A stretch of 64,000 nt of DNA from Dipteris shenzhenensis (lineage: Eukaryota > Polypodiophyta > Polypodiopsida > Gleicheniales), in NCBI GenBank assembly GCA_047967505.1, contig CM106538.1. The stretch is one strand, 5' to 3'. A model generated the notes under the pieces. That model saw nothing but the letters and a program-made list of their open reading frames with translations. It was not told the origin of the DNA and searched no databases. Positions 1 through 11,640 of this stretch are shown here, in pieces (position 1 is the stretch's first letter; each line of letters starts with the position of its first letter). The translations under genes were made by a program, and so were the position numbers.

Positions 1-405
1 AGTGCAAGAGTGCACTGTTTCAGATTGAGACGCCCTTCGCGGTGTGGCGAGAGCGCAGTATATGCTGCGGGAATAGACCGAAGCCCTTAGTGACATTATT
101 TTTCTAATTCGAGGTCATTTTGGGGCCCGTTTTGGAGATGGAAGTTCTCCGCAGGCACTCAAAAAAGGCCCGCTGTGCGACCACTGTTCTGCAGGTCGGT
201 GAAAAGTTGCCGCAAAAATTGCATTGTATGCCTTTGTGTAGAGATATTGGGAGTTGCAGATTCATGCTTGTTGCCTGTTGATGCAAAATCATCACTAGGA
301 AGTGACTGTGTGGTGAAATACCACTTTCGTCAGTTTTGCAGTTCTGCCCGTGTGAGGCAAAAGCTGTGTTTTTTGCAGTGATAGAATATTTTGCAGTGTT
401 ATGTA
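1..405 (+). other. copia-1 untranslated leader
   Basis: No domain is recognisable in this stretch, and it lies directly upstream of the copia-1 gag start. It is most simply the region between primer-binding site and gag. I looked for the terminus seen at 4579 (TGTTGAGATATC) and for the usual tRNA-Met primer site (TGGTATCAGAGC) and found neither. Confidence 0.5.
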
Positions 406-1962
406 ATGGCATCTGATTCTCTTTCACAGATTGTCACCGAAAAGCTTGACAAGAACAACTTCCAGGCATGGAAGTTTAGAATGACGAATTTCTTGATGGG
501 AAAAGGCTATTGGGAGTTCATTACAGGAAATGAAGAAGAACCTGTTCTTCCTAATGTTCCCAGTCAACAGGAAATGCAGGCATTCAAAGGATGGCATGAG
601 AGAGCCAGGAAAGTTATGTACTGGCTGTCTATCAGAATTTCGGACTCCATGATTGTGCATATTCAGGATGCAAATATGCCAAAGGAGGCATGGGATACTT
701 TGGCAAAAATGTATAGCACAAATACACAAGCCAGGAAAATGCAACTCAAACAGGAGTTGCACAATGTGCAGAGAGAAAATTTGAGCATAAATGACTACCA
801 CATGAAAGTGAAGAAAATTGCAGATGCACTTGCTTCCATTGGGTCGCCAGTGGATGATGACGATATTGTTTCTGTGACCTTGAATGGTCTAGGAAAGGAT
901 TATGCACAATTCCGGACATCCATTGCCGTCCGTGAAAAATTTCCAGATTTTGAGGAGTTGATTGCTCTTCTAATTTCTGAAGAGCAGAGAAATGGGGGTG
1001 CATCTTCTTCAGCAGGAACTTCAAAAGAAACTATCTTCTACTCAAATGCTGGCAGAGGTAGAGGCAGAGGTAGAGGAGGCCGATCTGCAGGCCGTGGTAG
1101 AAATCAGAATATGCAGCAAACGCAAGAAAACCAGTCCTATGCAGGAGGATGTGGTAACTCTAGAGGCAGGGGGAGCCAAAGAGGCCGTGGTGGATGGCAG
1201 AGAGGCCAAAATGCAAACAGCAATGTTGAATGCTATTATTGTGGCAAAATGGGTCATATGGCTAAGGACTGCTATAAAAAGCAGAATGACATTATGACTC
1301 GAAAATTGCAGCAAGGCAATTATGCATCTTCTAGTAGGCAGGGTGATGACAGAAATGAGCATCTATTTATGGTGCAGCATATGACCAATTCTGTGACAAG
1401 TGCAGAAGAACGAAATGATGTGTGGTATGTTGACTCAGGTGCATCAAACCACATGACAGGTCATGCAGAATGGATGCAAGATGCAAGGAAAATGGAAAAA
1501 CCAGGATTTGTGGAGACTGGTGATGATACTACACATCCTATTGTGCAGATTGGCAAAATTCCTTTGTCTATGCAGGATGGGAAAAAGAAATACTTGTCTG
1601 ATGTATTTCATGTCCCGAACATCACCAAGAACCTGGTTTCTGTTGGTCAGATGGTTGAGCAGGGCTTGCAGGTTAGATTTAATCCTCATGGATGCTTTGT
1701 TGAGGATATGAAAAATAATGGTCGCTTGATAGCAAAAGGAAAGAAGAAGGGTAGGATGTTTACGCTGGATGCGGACATGCCTGAATTGAGTGCAGCAATG
1801 TTTGCACATGGGACCAGTGTAGTTGCAGATATTGATATCTGGCACAAACGCATTGGTCATGTTAATATACAGCGACTTAAATCAATGCAAGCCCAAAATA
1901 TTGTTTCAGGATTGCCTAAATTCAAGATTGCAGAAATGCACAAGGTTTGTGAAGCCTGTTAA
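406..1962 (+). pseudogene. gag-pro: copia-1 gag and protease, ending in a premature TAA
   Basis: Gag packages element RNA into virus-like particles and the protease matures the polyprotein. I choose the ATG at 406 (MASDSLSQ); the open frame upstream of it begins only with TTG. The copia gag fold (F-Q-A-W-K-F-R-M near residue 20) is followed by an RG-rich basic stretch (about residues 215-265), a CCHC zinc knuckle (CYYCGKMGHMAKDC) and the protease motif DSGAS in W-Y-V-D-S-G-A-S-N-H-M. The GAG-pre-integrase domain follows (W-H-K-R-I-G-H). The frame stops at 1960-1962, where the family reads C-x-x-C-Q-F-G-K-Q, so the TAA most likely replaced CAA (Gln). The next segment continues in the same frame. 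Confidence 0.9.
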
Positions 1963-2658
1963 TTTGGGAAACAAGTAAGGAAACCTTTTCCTAGGAATGT
2001 TCAAGAGAGTAAAAAGCCATTGGAATTAATCCACTCTGATGTGTGGACTACAAAAGCTGCATCTATTGGAGGCTGTCACTATTTTGTCACATTTATTGAT
2101 GACTTCAGCAGAAAACTGTGGGTGTATTTTATGAAAAAGAAAAGTGAAGTGTTTGGGCACTTCAAAGCTTTCAAAGCTATGGTTGAAAAAGAAACAGGCC
2201 TGCAAATAAAATGGCTAAGGTCAGATGGAGGGGGAGAGTACCTCTCAAATGAGTTTGCAAGGTTCTTGCAGGAGCATGGTATAAAGCAGCAATATTCATG
2301 CAGCCATACCCCACAGCAAAATGGAATTGCAGAAAGAAAAAACAGGCATATTGGAGAGGTATCTCGGGCTATGCTAAATGAAAAAGATCTACCAGATTAT
2401 TATTGGGCTGAAGCAGTTGCTACAACAGTCTATATAATGAATAGGACTCCCACTGCAGCAATACATGGCATGACGCCAGAGGAGATGTATACTGGTAGGA
2501 AACCAGATATTTCTCATCTGAAGATTTTTGGTTGCATTGCCTATGTCCATGTGCCAGATGAGTTGAGGTCCAAGTTGGATCCAAAAGCTGAGAAGTGCGT
2601 CTTTATTGGTTATTCTCTGCAACAAAAAGGGTATAGATGCTATAACCCTTCTACATGA
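1963..2658 (+). pseudogene. int: copia-1 integrase core, ending in a premature TGA
   Basis: This continues the gag-protease frame directly after the TAA. It encodes the rve-type integrase catalytic core, which joins element cDNA to chromosomal DNA. The D,D,E triad is present: D in IHSDVW, D in RSDGGGEY and E in GIAERKNRHIG. The C-terminal copia signature (L-K-I-F-G-C-I-A-Y-V-H-V-P ... K-C-V-F-I-G-Y) follows. The frame ends at 2656-2658 (TGA), one C-to-T step from CGA (Arg), and continues as K-F-T-V-S-R-D-V, the normal continuation of this domain. The catalytic residues look intact, so the defect is the stop codons. Confidence 0.9.
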
Positions 2659-3678
2659 AAGTTCACAGTGAGCAGAGATGTTGTTTTTGATGAGATGAGC
2701 AGCTGGTATAAACCAGTAAATGTGATGATTGACGTAGATGCACAAAATGGTAATGCTGCACAGAATTCACAGCAGCAATCACAAAATATCAGTGGACCTG
2801 GAGTGTCCTCTAGCAGTGGTTCACATACTTCGCCATGGACAGGCAGATTTAGATCAGGAGAATCTCCTCAAAGCAATGCAAAGAGTGGTACGCAGCTATC
2901 ACGAAAAGGAAAAGAGAAGGTAGATCAGCCCATGTTTGATGTGAATGCAGGTCACTCTTGTGTGGATGGTGAATCCATTGGCTCAGAACAGAGCATTGGT
3001 GATGAGTTGGGTATTCCTTCTGTTGTTACACCTGGAGTAAGGAAGACCAAGGATGTTTTGAGAGCACCTGGAAGTGATCCTATTTTGCGCAGGTCTACCA
3101 GGGTTAGGTATCCTGTGGATAGGCTGAAATATGATGGATTTACAGCCATTCACTATGCCTATATGGTCAAAGTGATACAGGAACCAGAACCCACTTCTTT
3201 TGAGCAAGCCAAGGGAAATGAAAAATGGGAGAAAGCCATGGATGAAGAAATGGATGCCTTGGATGCTAATGCTACATGGGAATTGGTGCCTTTGCCTAAA
3301 GGCAAGAATGCAATTGGCTGTAAATGGGTTTATAAGATCAAGCACAATGCAGATGGTTCTGTGAATAGATACAAGGCAAGATTAGTTGTCAAGGGGTATG
3401 CACAGACATATGGCATTGATTATGAAGAAACTTTCAGCCCGGTTGCAAGGATGGCAACCGTAAGAGCAGCCATTGCTATGGCTGCATCAAAGGGATGGTC
3501 TTTACATCAGATGGATGTAAAGAATGCCTTCTTGCATGGTGATTTGCAAGAAGAGGTCTTTATGGAGCAGCCAGCAGGTTATGTTCATGCTATTCATCCT
3601 GAGTTTGTTTGCAGGTTGAAGAAAGCCTTGTATGGCTTGAAGCAAGCACCTAGAGCATGGTCTGACAAGATAGGATAG
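2659..3678 (+). pseudogene. rt: copia-1 reverse transcriptase, N-terminal part
   Basis: After a variable linker rich in Ser and Gln (about 2700-3060), the copia RT begins with [12 protein letters not shown], then [29 protein letters not shown] and [11 protein letters not shown]. The frame runs into TAG at 3676-3678, where copia RTs are open. CAG (Gln) to TAG is the simplest explanation. The segment after it keeps the same frame and holds the catalytic motif. Confidence 0.9.
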
Positions 3679-4584
3679 TATCTTGTCACTATTGGCTTTC
3701 AGATTTCCAAGGCAGATTTCTCACTCTATGTGAGAAAAACAGAGAAAGGGATTATGCTGCTGGTCATTTATGTTGATGATTTGATCATCACAGGTGATAG
3801 TGATGAAGATATCCTTCATGTGAAAATGCTATTGAGGCAGAAGTTTGAGATGAAGGATTTGGGAGAGCTGCATTATTTCTTGGGCATTGAGGTTATTAGA
3901 TCACCAAGTGGGATACAGCTCTTGCAAAGGCAGTATGGACTGGACATGCTGTCCAAATATGGGATGACAGGCTGTAAGCCTATTTCAGTTCCTTTGGAGC
4001 AGAATGTGAAGCTGAGCACAAATGCAGGTGAGCTTCTGGAAGACCCTACTATGTACAGACGCATAGTAGGAAGTTTGATTTACATGACTATTACCAGGCC
4101 AGATTTGAGCTATGCTGTTGGGTTGGTAAGTCAGTTTATGCAGGCTCCAAGGAAACCGCATTTGGATGCGGCTAGACGCATACTCAGGTATGTGAAGTCC
4201 ACATTGCAGTATGGACTATTTTATGAGGCTGGGGTTCAGATACAGTTGCATGGATACACTGATGTTGATTGGGCTGGTAGTATTTCTGATAGGCGATCTA
4301 CTAGTGGATATGTGTTCTCTTTTGGGAGTGCTACAGTCACTTGGAGCAGCAAGAAACAGCCTACAGTTGCCTTGTCGAGCATAGAGGCTGAGTACAGAGG
4401 TGCAGCAATGGCTGCATGTGAGGTAGCTTGGTTGCATAAGCTACTCTATGATATGCATCAGTCTACAGATGGGCCGGTTGTCATTTATTGTGACAACATG
4501 AGTAGTATACATTTGGCAAAGAACCCAGTTCAGAAACCTGCTTGGTGTGCAGGAATTGGGATTGAGCTCAAGGGGGAGTGTTGA
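3679..4584 (+). pseudogene. rt-rnh: copia-1 RT catalytic end and truncated RNase H
   Basis: This carries the RT active-site motif Y-V-D-D intact (VIYVDDLIITGD), then the copia connection (M-K-D-L-G-E-L-H-Y-F-L-G-I-E) and RNase H (G-Y-T-D-V-D-W-A-G, S-S-K-K-Q-P-T-V-A-L-S-S-I-E-A-E-Y). The last RNase H motif breaks off after A-K-N-P-V, and 17 unrelated residues follow before the stop. Copia RNase H normally continues with an H-x-R-x-K-H-I-E block, so a deletion has fused it to sequence just upstream of the purine tract. Confidence 0.88.
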
Positions 4585-4985
4585 GATATCGAGCTCCACT
4601 CGCGATATGCCAGGGTGACTGTTGTGCATTTATGTCACCGACTTGTTAGCTGGAGATGCGGTTGGTACACCGCCCATGAATAATAGCTGGATGATAGCTA
4701 TCCTTATCTACACTAGTTCGTGGCTCAGTTAGTATGCCACCTTAGTTAGTTGAGTTTGGTTTGAGACCCACATATAGGGTTCTTCTATTTCTTTGTACTA
4801 GAGTTCTTTTGGCTTTCACAACTAAGAAGAGGAAAACTGTTTTCAGCCTCCACCTTTGTGTGTATTCCCCCATTGTGCATGTGAGAAAGCCGCAAGTGAG
4901 ACTCCTTCCCTCTCTCCCACTATCTTCACAAAGTGTGCTCTTAACACGAATTGGTGCACGATTTGCTTGATTAATACACACAACA
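4579..4985 (+). repeat. copia-1 3' LTR with preceding polypurine tract
   Basis: The boundaries are inferred from copia rules. A purine tract (CAAGGGGGAG) immediately precedes TGTTGAGATATC, and about 407 bp later the sequence ends ACACACAACA, giving the inverted termini TGTTG/CAACA. The following DNA belongs to a different element (gypsy-1). No second copy is in the window, so the 3' boundary rests on the terminal dinucleotides alone. Confidence 0.72.
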
Positions 4986-6638
4986 TAGTGGGATGCCACT
5001 ATAATGGGTGTGGCCAAAGAGCGGTTAGTTAGCAACAGGATGTGGCTATGGCTTTTGTGCAAGAAGAGCTACAGCAGCAATCATTTCAGCCATAGCAACA
5101 ATCATTCCAATGAGGCAGGGGCGGCTATGGCCACGGATGCAGAGGTCATGGTCAAAATCAATCAAAAACCTGTCTATTTTGCTTGGGCAAAGGGCATTGG
5201 CGGAACGAATGCCTGGATGCTTAGGAATGGGATCGCCAACGTGTGGAGCAAAAAAAGATGTCAGGGAAGATGCCTAGCACTTCGATGGTACACATTGTTG
5301 ATGACGATCCACTAGTGTGCTCGAAGATTAGCATAATCACCCATGCGGGTAACAAGTTGCGGGGCCCTTGACTCCCAAGAACAGCGATAAGCTATTGGAT
5401 TGGTCAGCCCAGGAACATGTACGATGCCAAGGTCGTGAGTTGGTGGTGAAGGAGCCGCCATTGATGCAACTAGCAGAGTCCGCGACAATGATGCCCAGTG
5501 AAGCACGTAAGGTGTAGTTCACAGAATTGGTTGTCCCACTAGAGGCGGAGGCACAAGCCAAGTTCAAACTTCACTTACTAGTGGGGAATGGTCCGAAAGC
5601 AGTCAAAGCAGCTCCATTGTTGGTAGCAAACCAATCCAAGAGGCGGGAAAATTCTCCACAAAGGGATCTGGGGTTGAAATGCATTCTAGAGGCACCGATC
5701 CAAATCTCATTGGGAAGATTACTTAACTTGGTTTCGGGATTCCACTGGCAATTGTTGCACTCACTTCACAAGGAGTCCAAACCAAAAGAGGTGGAGCTAT
5801 GCCAAGATGATTCCTACCTAGTACCGGCACTTCCTCTGATCGACATGAGAATTCCAATGATATCCACAAAGGCACAAGGGTGGACTTTTGCTCAGGTGCT
5901 GGTAGATGGCGATTCGAGGGTCAATATTGTCACTTTAAAGACCTGCCAAGAAATGGGATGGATGTCTCGGGAGCTAGTGCCATTCTTAGTCCACATGGCT
6001 GATCAACACCGAGTTTGACCACTCGAAATCTTACGGGCCGGTTTTCTAGATGTGGCAGGCATTTCATTCATAGTGCTCAACATGGAAGCTGCAACCCAGA
6101 GTATAGCATCCTCCTAAGTAGGCCTTGGTTGTGGCAAGCAAAGGTCAAGCAAAATTGGGAGCAGAATGTCATTTTAGTGCGGAGAGAAAAGAAAAAGGTG
6201 TGAGTCACAATGGGAGTGGTAGCACCTTTGGCAGATGCGGTATGACCTGTGTTGGCTAAGACAGTGAACATGGCATAGGATGAGGAGGAGGAAGCCTTTC
6301 TCAAAGCAAATCCGGAGTTAGTTCCTATCTTCACCATCAATGTGGATGGCATTATGAAAAGTTACATGCATCAGAGTCTTCTTACAGGTGTAGCCAGGAC
6401 AATTCTAGAGGAGGCGACTGAGCCCTAGCAAGTAGTAATAGATATGGATCTGCGGGATCTCCTACAGCAGGAGAGAGAGTTCAAAGAATGAATGAGCCGA
6501 GTCACGCGATTGTAGGAAGATGCTCTGGATACGTTCGATCTAGGAGAGGATGGAGCATCTAAACCAGTCAAAATCAGCACATTGTTGACAGCTGAATCCC
6601 AAAGTGAATTGATTGCCCTCTTGTAGGATTTTTCCGAT
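4986..6638 (+). pseudogene. gypsy-1 gag/protease region, heavily decayed
   Basis: Only fragments can be read. The clearest is at 5527-6018, where F-A-Q-V-L-V-D-G-D-S-R-V-N-I-V resembles the gypsy retropepsin motif (L-V-D-x-G-S/A). Here the residue after V-D-G is Asp, so the catalytic motif looks altered. The stretch 6200-6638 leads into the N-terminus of RT (D-F-S-D-V-F-A-W). The gag portion at about 5000-5526 is assigned by position only. Confidence 0.55.
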
Positions 6639-7440
6639 GTGTTTGCCTGGGATTATGTGGATATGAAAGGGTTGGATCCAAAATTTTACCAGCATCGGGT
6701 CAACCTCAAACTAGATGTGATTCCGACAAAGATACAATGGTACCGTATGAATCTACATGTGGCCAAGCAAGTGCGTGAAGAGCTGGAGCACTTGCTACGG
6801 GTGGGATTCATTGCAACAATCGAGAATCCGGAGTATATTTCCTCAATTGTCATTGTGCCAAAGAAAAATAAGAAATTTTGGATTTGTGTCGACTACCACA
6901 AGCTAAATGGGGTCACTATACCTGATCCATTTCCCTTGCCATACATGGATTCTATGCTGGACAAAGTGGCGAGGCATGAGGTGTACTCTTTCTTGGATGG
7001 GATATAGTGGCTACAACCAAATCAGAATGGCTCCGAAAGGCCAACCCAAAACAGTGTTCATCACATCATGGGGGGTTTCTGTTTACACAGTCATGTGGTT
7101 TGGATTGCGGAATGCCCCCTCGACTTTTCAGTGAGTAATGTAGGAGATTTTCGGCTCTCATTTGATAGATTTCATGCAGATTCTCTTGGATGATCTCAGT
7201 GTGATTGGAACATTTATCGAGCGCCTGGAGCATTTGTGGAAGTGCTTCCAACGATGCAGGGAAGTCTGCTTCAATCTGAATCGTATGAAATGTGCATTTG
7301 CAATCCGCAACGGTAGACTTCTGGGGCATGTGATCTTGGCGAAAGGAATTGCGGTGGATCCAAACAAAGTGGTAGTAATTATGCAAGCACCGGCTCCAAC
7401 AACACCTAAGGAGTACTTGTGGTTTTTGGGTCTAATTTAG
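6639..7440 (+). pseudogene. rt: gypsy-1 reverse transcriptase with frameshift
   Basis: Ty3-type RT motifs are clear: F-A-W-D-Y-x-x-M-K-G-L-D-P, V-P-K-K-N-K-K-F-W-I-C-V-D-Y, P-F-P-L-P-Y-M-D, then G-Y-S-G-Y-N-Q-I-R-M-A-P. The last two blocks are in different frames, so a frameshift lies near 6990-7005. The catalytic motif near 7180 reads L-L-D-D, keeping both aspartates. A stop near 7135 follows S-T-F-Q and another at 7438 separates the RT end from RNase H. The element cannot make RT. Confidence 0.85.
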
Positions 7441-7444
7441 TGGC

Positions 7445-7970
7445 ATGCCAAACATGAGGTTCCTGGCTCACATGGTGATTCCCTCAAATGCATTGGCTCA
7501 TGTGGAACCGAAGGCATTTGTGTGGACCACAGAGTGCGACCAAGCATACCGACAACTCAAGATCCATCTTTCTAGAGCAACGGTGCCACTGTCTTCAGAT
7601 TGGGAGAAGAATTTTCATGTGTTTGTGGATGCCTCGGATAGAGCTATTGGGAGTGTCTTGATGCAAGAAGATGTGAATAAATGGTATCGCCCAGTCTACT
7701 ATATGCAAGCCGACAGCTCTCAATAGCCAAAAAGAGTTACTCTATCACAAAGAGAGAAGGAATAGCCATGTTCTATTCCGTCAAGAAATTCTGGCATTAT
7801 TTGTTGGGCCAATCTTTTGGATTCCATGTTGATCATTCTGCATTGTTGTGTTTGGCAAAACAGCAGAGTCTTATGGGCCAATTGGCACACTGGGTGTTGC
7901 TACTCTAGGAATATGATTTGATGTGATTCATCAGTCAAACTCGTAGCATGCAGTAGCAGATTACCTATCT
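7445..7970 (+). pseudogene. rnh: gypsy-1 RNase H
   Basis: The Ty3 RNase H N-terminal motif is present (F-H-V-F-V-D-A-S-D-R-A-I-G-S-V-L-M-Q). After a frame change near 7715 it continues with S-I-T-K-R-E-G-I-A-M-F-Y and F-H-V-D-H-S-A-L-L-C-L. The stop at 7906-7908 falls where the family has L-L-Q-E-Y-D, so TAG probably replaced CAG. Two frames are needed to read the domain. Confidence 0.8.
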
Positions 7971-8510
7971 TGAGTGACTGGAGTCTGGAGAATTGCCAAC
8001 GAGAGTGGAGGACGAGTTTCCTGATGCGGAGCTAGCAGTGATTTTCCAGGCGGTTCTGATCATGACAAACACTGAAGTCATTCTAGAAGGGCCATGGTCA
8101 TGGTATGATGAGATGCTCTTGTTCCTATCTACTGCTGTCATGCCTAAGTACAAGAATAGAGACTAGAGGAAATGCTTGGCATTGCGGAGCCAATCCTTTG
8201 AAGTAGTCTTGGCCAGCTATATCGAGCGATGACATTTGACAGAGGCACTACTGTGGTGTGTTCCACCTCATGAGCAGGAGGCAGTGCTGATGGAAGCCCA
8301 TTGCAGGGTTTCGGGTGGTCATTTTGCGAGCAAGGTAATCACCGCAAAGAAAATTTTGCAAGTGAGTTTATGGTGGTCAACCATGCAGAAGGATGCCAGA
8401 TGGTTTGCAAAAAGTTACGACCTTTGTCAGCAATTGGGTCAGCCCACTGATCAGGATCGTAAGCCACTTAATCCCATATTTCCTCTAGAGCCATTTCGAA
8501 AGTGGGGTCT
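7971..8510 (+). pseudogene. int: gypsy-1 integrase N-terminal zinc region, truncated by insertion
   Basis: The readable frame at 8236-8510 has E-A-H-C-R-V-S-G-G-H-F-A-S, then S-Y-D-L-C-Q-Q-L-G, the decayed HHCC zinc finger that precedes gypsy integrase cores (the second cysteine pair is incomplete). The frame then reads P-L-N-P-I-F-P-L-E-P-F-R-K-W-G-L, the approach to the catalytic core. At 8511 the sequence switches to the repeat starting TGTTATGG, so the catalytic core is absent here. Confidence 0.8.
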
Positions 8511-9056
8511 TGTTATGGAAATTATGTTTATGATATATCTTGCTTTGGACATTATTATTTTTAGTCGAGTGTGACTATGGCAAAGTACTCCATAGGAGCG
8601 CACCGCAGACGCGGCGGGGATCCTAGTGGATACTTTGTGTGGTTAGTTAGGGATGCCTGACTAGCTTGTGTTTTGCTTTGCTAGATGATCGATATTGTGG
8701 GTGATTCCATGTTAATACTGATGTCGCTAGTGTCATTGGTGTTGTGCTTGATTATTGTGCTTTGAGTGCAGTTATGTTGGGATCGATTGATTCAGTGATT
8801 CGTTCAATCGATTGTTAATAACTAATGTAATTGGCGGCTTGAGTACAGGTGATGGAACTCATAGCGAGGATTGGAGTTAGTGTGAGGGTACCAATCGAGG
8901 TGTCGCACATTGCATTATATATGGCCATGGGCCAATTTTGTATTTGTTTTATTATTGCAAGTTTGAGCAATATATTTTGTTGAGGACATAATTCATTTTG
9001 GGACCTAAGATGGCTATGTAAAGCAAATCCCCCATTTTTGGATGAGAGGGATAATT
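8511..9056 (+). repeat. LTR of chromovirus D, upstream copy
   Basis: About 546 bp starting TGTTATGGAAATTATG and ending near GAGAGGGATAATT is repeated in the same orientation at 23331-23873. By eye the two copies differ by scattered substitutions and a few short indels. Flanks of the two copies are unrelated on both sides, which fixes the repeat boundaries. The downstream copy follows the chromodomain of element D and a purine tract, as a 3' LTR should. The right end lacks a clean CA, and no primer site follows at once, so this copy's role as the 5' LTR of D is inferred. Confidence 0.75.
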
Positions 9057-9135
9057 TTGGCTCCTTGGTGTTTTTATGAAATATCATAAATACTCTAGAT
9101 GAGGAAGCATGAGCCACTCATCTAGGGGGGGAGAT

Positions 9136-9247
9136 TGTACCCAATCTGCTATTGCTTTCATGGTGTGATTGTGTTTCTTCTTCTCCAATTGATTATGTGG
9201 TGAATTTGTGTGAAAAGATTACTTTTTGGTTTCAGTGGTATCAGAGC
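9136..9247 (+). repeat. short LTR-like module: PPT, ~99-bp LTR, tRNA-Met PBS
   Basis: A purine tract (AGGGGGGGAGAT) ends at 9135. TGTACCCAATC starts at 9136, and TTTCA at 9230-9234 is followed after one base by TGGTATCAGAGC (9236-9247), the plant initiator-Met primer site. An LTR of only ~99 bp would suit a TRIM-type miniature element or a decayed LTR. With a PPT on the left and a PBS on the right, it would sit between two internal regions. No second copy was found in the window. Confidence 0.4.
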
Positions 9248-11640
9248 TTTGGTCACGCTCTTGTGAAGAAATTAAAGAGAAGCTCCCTCATGTGGAAAGT
9301 GAAAGGGAGAGGTCCTCTGGAAGATTCAAGAGTACTATGTGACACTTATGCATGAAATAAAGCTCATGGTCGTGGGGGAGAGAAATCTTGCATCGAGGGA
9401 TGTGCAGATCGAGCCTTAGGCTTTGAACTTTGAAGATCGCACCAAGTACTCAACCCAGAGTCATCATCTTGGGAGCCTTGCAATAGCTCGTTCGTGAACT
9501 TCAAAGTAGACTTCTAGACTTCCAATGCATAGCCAGCCTATATCTTTATTATCTGGATCCTATGCCCTCAACGAGATAGGACCCTTGGGACTTGGGAGCA
9601 GCTGTCGTCGCGAGCGGAATGACCTGCAACTCGCAATAATTATGAGGCAGTAGCAGCCTCTGCCCTTAGGCCTGTGACAATGCAGTGTGGCCCTGCAATA
9701 AATTTCCTCCTTCAGCACGGCCCCATTTGCAGCACCTACAGTCTCCCACAGAACTTTGCCAGCCATAGCGATTCGCGTCCCACCTCTCGTGTAGACCTGC
9801 AACCAAGGGCACTAACCCACAGTCCTTTGCTCGCGTGCAGATCCAAGCAGTCCCGAAACCATCAAGGCCAGTCTCTAGCCTTCTGCCATCGTAGACAGTG
9901 CCTCAGCTGTAGATTCTGCACTCCTGAAATCTTTGCGCACCTCAAGCTATATGGATCTTCATCGGGCGGTCTCTATCAAGGATGATTTTTTCACGTTAGT
10001 TTCATTAATAAGCGAAAGTTTTATATGGCTTATGAAAGTTTATATGCTTTTATAAAAATAAGAGCTTAGTATATTCACCACAATTTGAAACTAAAATTAA
10101 AAAAAGAGCTAGGTTTAGCCTTTAAGATTATAAATTTATAAATAAAGTCCATGAAAATTCGCCTAAGTTTTATATAATAGATAAATATATTTGGAAGCTT
10201 TCGCCAACATATTATATATAAAATTTAAAAATTTGGGTAGATCTATAGAATTAAGCACCAAAAGAAGACTTGTGCAATCAAGTATAATCTAGTGTAAACA
10301 TTTAATGTTTGCTAGAATGATAATAATGTGGAGGTTTTATCTATTTGAACATGAAGCCGTTTGATATTGCATAAAATGTAAATGCAATCCATAATCTAAA
10401 ATACATGATTAATGAGCTCCTATGGTATATGTGATTTTAAACTTGCATTTGAGTCTTTAGATACTTTCCCTATATATACTTATATAGTGATTATTTTCCT
10501 TTAATTGCTTCCTTCTTAATTTCCTATGGTTGTTTACCATGTAACTTTTTAATTTATTGTTGTTTTTAATATCCTAACCTTCTTACTCATTTGGACTCAG
10601 TGCAAATGAAAGGTGCTATCTATCTCCACATGCACCTTCAGTTACACACAACACCCACCAAACCACACCCCCTAATTTTTATACACCGCCATCTTGGAGC
10701 CATTATTCACCGTTATGCACTGCCACCTTCTAGCTCTTATCCTTACATCCTTGCACTTGCACCTCACCTCTGTAACCCCTTTTTTTTGGTGCATTCCATC
10801 CTATTCTTTGCCTCCTTTTTCAAAATTCATGCATCTCTATTAAGCTCCTGACTCCTTTGGTTATGCTTCACTACATCCCAACTTCATCAACCGACTTGCT
10901 CTCCTACTTCTCCTTCTTACCATCTCAAGTGCCTTCCCTGCTATGCCTCCTTCAAATAGTTCTCTCCTTCTACAAACAACCCATCCCTTCATTCAAGCCT
11001 CTATTTGTGTCCACTTGTAGCTCAGCTATCAGTGCGCCAACTTCCTTGGGCTTTATTCTATATGCTGCAGCCTTATCTCCTCTACAATTCTACTACTTAC
11101 TCCACATTCAAGGTTATTACTCAACTCGCAAGGTCTTGTTCTTCCCTCTCTTGCAACTGCCAGCACTATGGCTCTCATTGCAGGCAGCTCGGCTATCCAC
11201 TAGTAGCTTGGTGCTGCTGTCCCTTTTCTGTGTGTTGATATGGTAGCTACAGCATTCCTTGGAGCTTTTTATCATAACAACTCCTCTTTTACTTTTAGCT
11301 TCTCTTCTGTCTCTTTTTGCTCACTAATTCCTTGCTAACTGTGGTGTCCTGTTACTTCCATTTTCACAAGCAACCCTTCCATTGTTTGCAGGCTGCTATG
11401 TATAGAGCATGTTCAGAAGAAGGGTGAGCTGCTTCTGAACCTTTGCTTCTGAACCTGGTATTTGAATACACGGACACAGATTTGAAGAAGTACATGGATC
11501 TTCATGGACATAGTAGTAATGGCACTCGGAATCCATTGCCAGTGAAACTGATTCGGGTCTGTTCAATTGTATTACAGAAGCTCATAAATTCAAACTACGT
11601 AACCATTTATATTTGACAATTCTGAAAAACAAGTAGTTGC
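9248..11640. other. no gene recognised; AT-rich then C/T-rich DNA
   Basis: The first ~150 bases after the primer site could be a retroelement leader. About 9985-10590 is AT-rich and featureless. About 10600-11330 is pyrimidine-rich on the plus strand and gives open frames (10591-10851, 10857-11246) composed mostly of Leu, Ser, Pro and Thr, without any recognisable domain. I do not support a gene here. Confidence 0.4.

Larger units (their letters stand above)
1..4985 (+). mobile_element. Ty1/copia LTR retrotransposon (copia-1), 5' LTR not in window
   Basis: Domain order gag, aspartic protease, GAG-pre-integrase, integrase, reverse transcriptase, RNase H is that of Ty1/copia. The 3' LTR is recognisable at 4579-4985 and is preceded by a purine tract. 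No matching 5' LTR or tRNA primer site is visible in bases 1-405, so the window starts inside the leader or the 5' end was lost. The coding region is interrupted by only three point stops (1960, 2656, 3676), each one C-to-T change from a sense codon that fits the family. The end of RNase H is lost by a deletion just before the purine tract. This is a recently dead element rather than an ancient relic. Confidence 0.93.
4986..8510 (+). mobile_element. decayed Ty3/gypsy element (gypsy-1), interrupted at 8510
   Basis: Gypsy-order remnants are protease-like sequence, RT, RNase H, then the integrase zinc-binding region, with many stops and at least one clear frameshift. The coding match ends abruptly at 8510, inside integrase (F-R-K-W-G-L), exactly where an LTR-like repeat begins. 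An integrase C-terminal fragment that fits the same family reappears at 23874, beyond the second copy of that repeat. About 250 codons of integrase core are found on neither side. Confidence 0.85.

Noticed and set aside
1960-3678. Reading the copia-1 stops as sites of programmed readthrough or RNA editing
   Set aside because: Three different stop codons at non-equivalent positions, with similar stops in many other elements, fit mutational decay better; C-to-U organellar editing would not create or fix these in nuclear DNA.
10591-11246. Open frames of 86 and 129 codons in 10.6-11.2 kb
   Set aside because: Composition follows a C/T-rich strand; overlapping frames are equally open; no domain or start context supports a gene.
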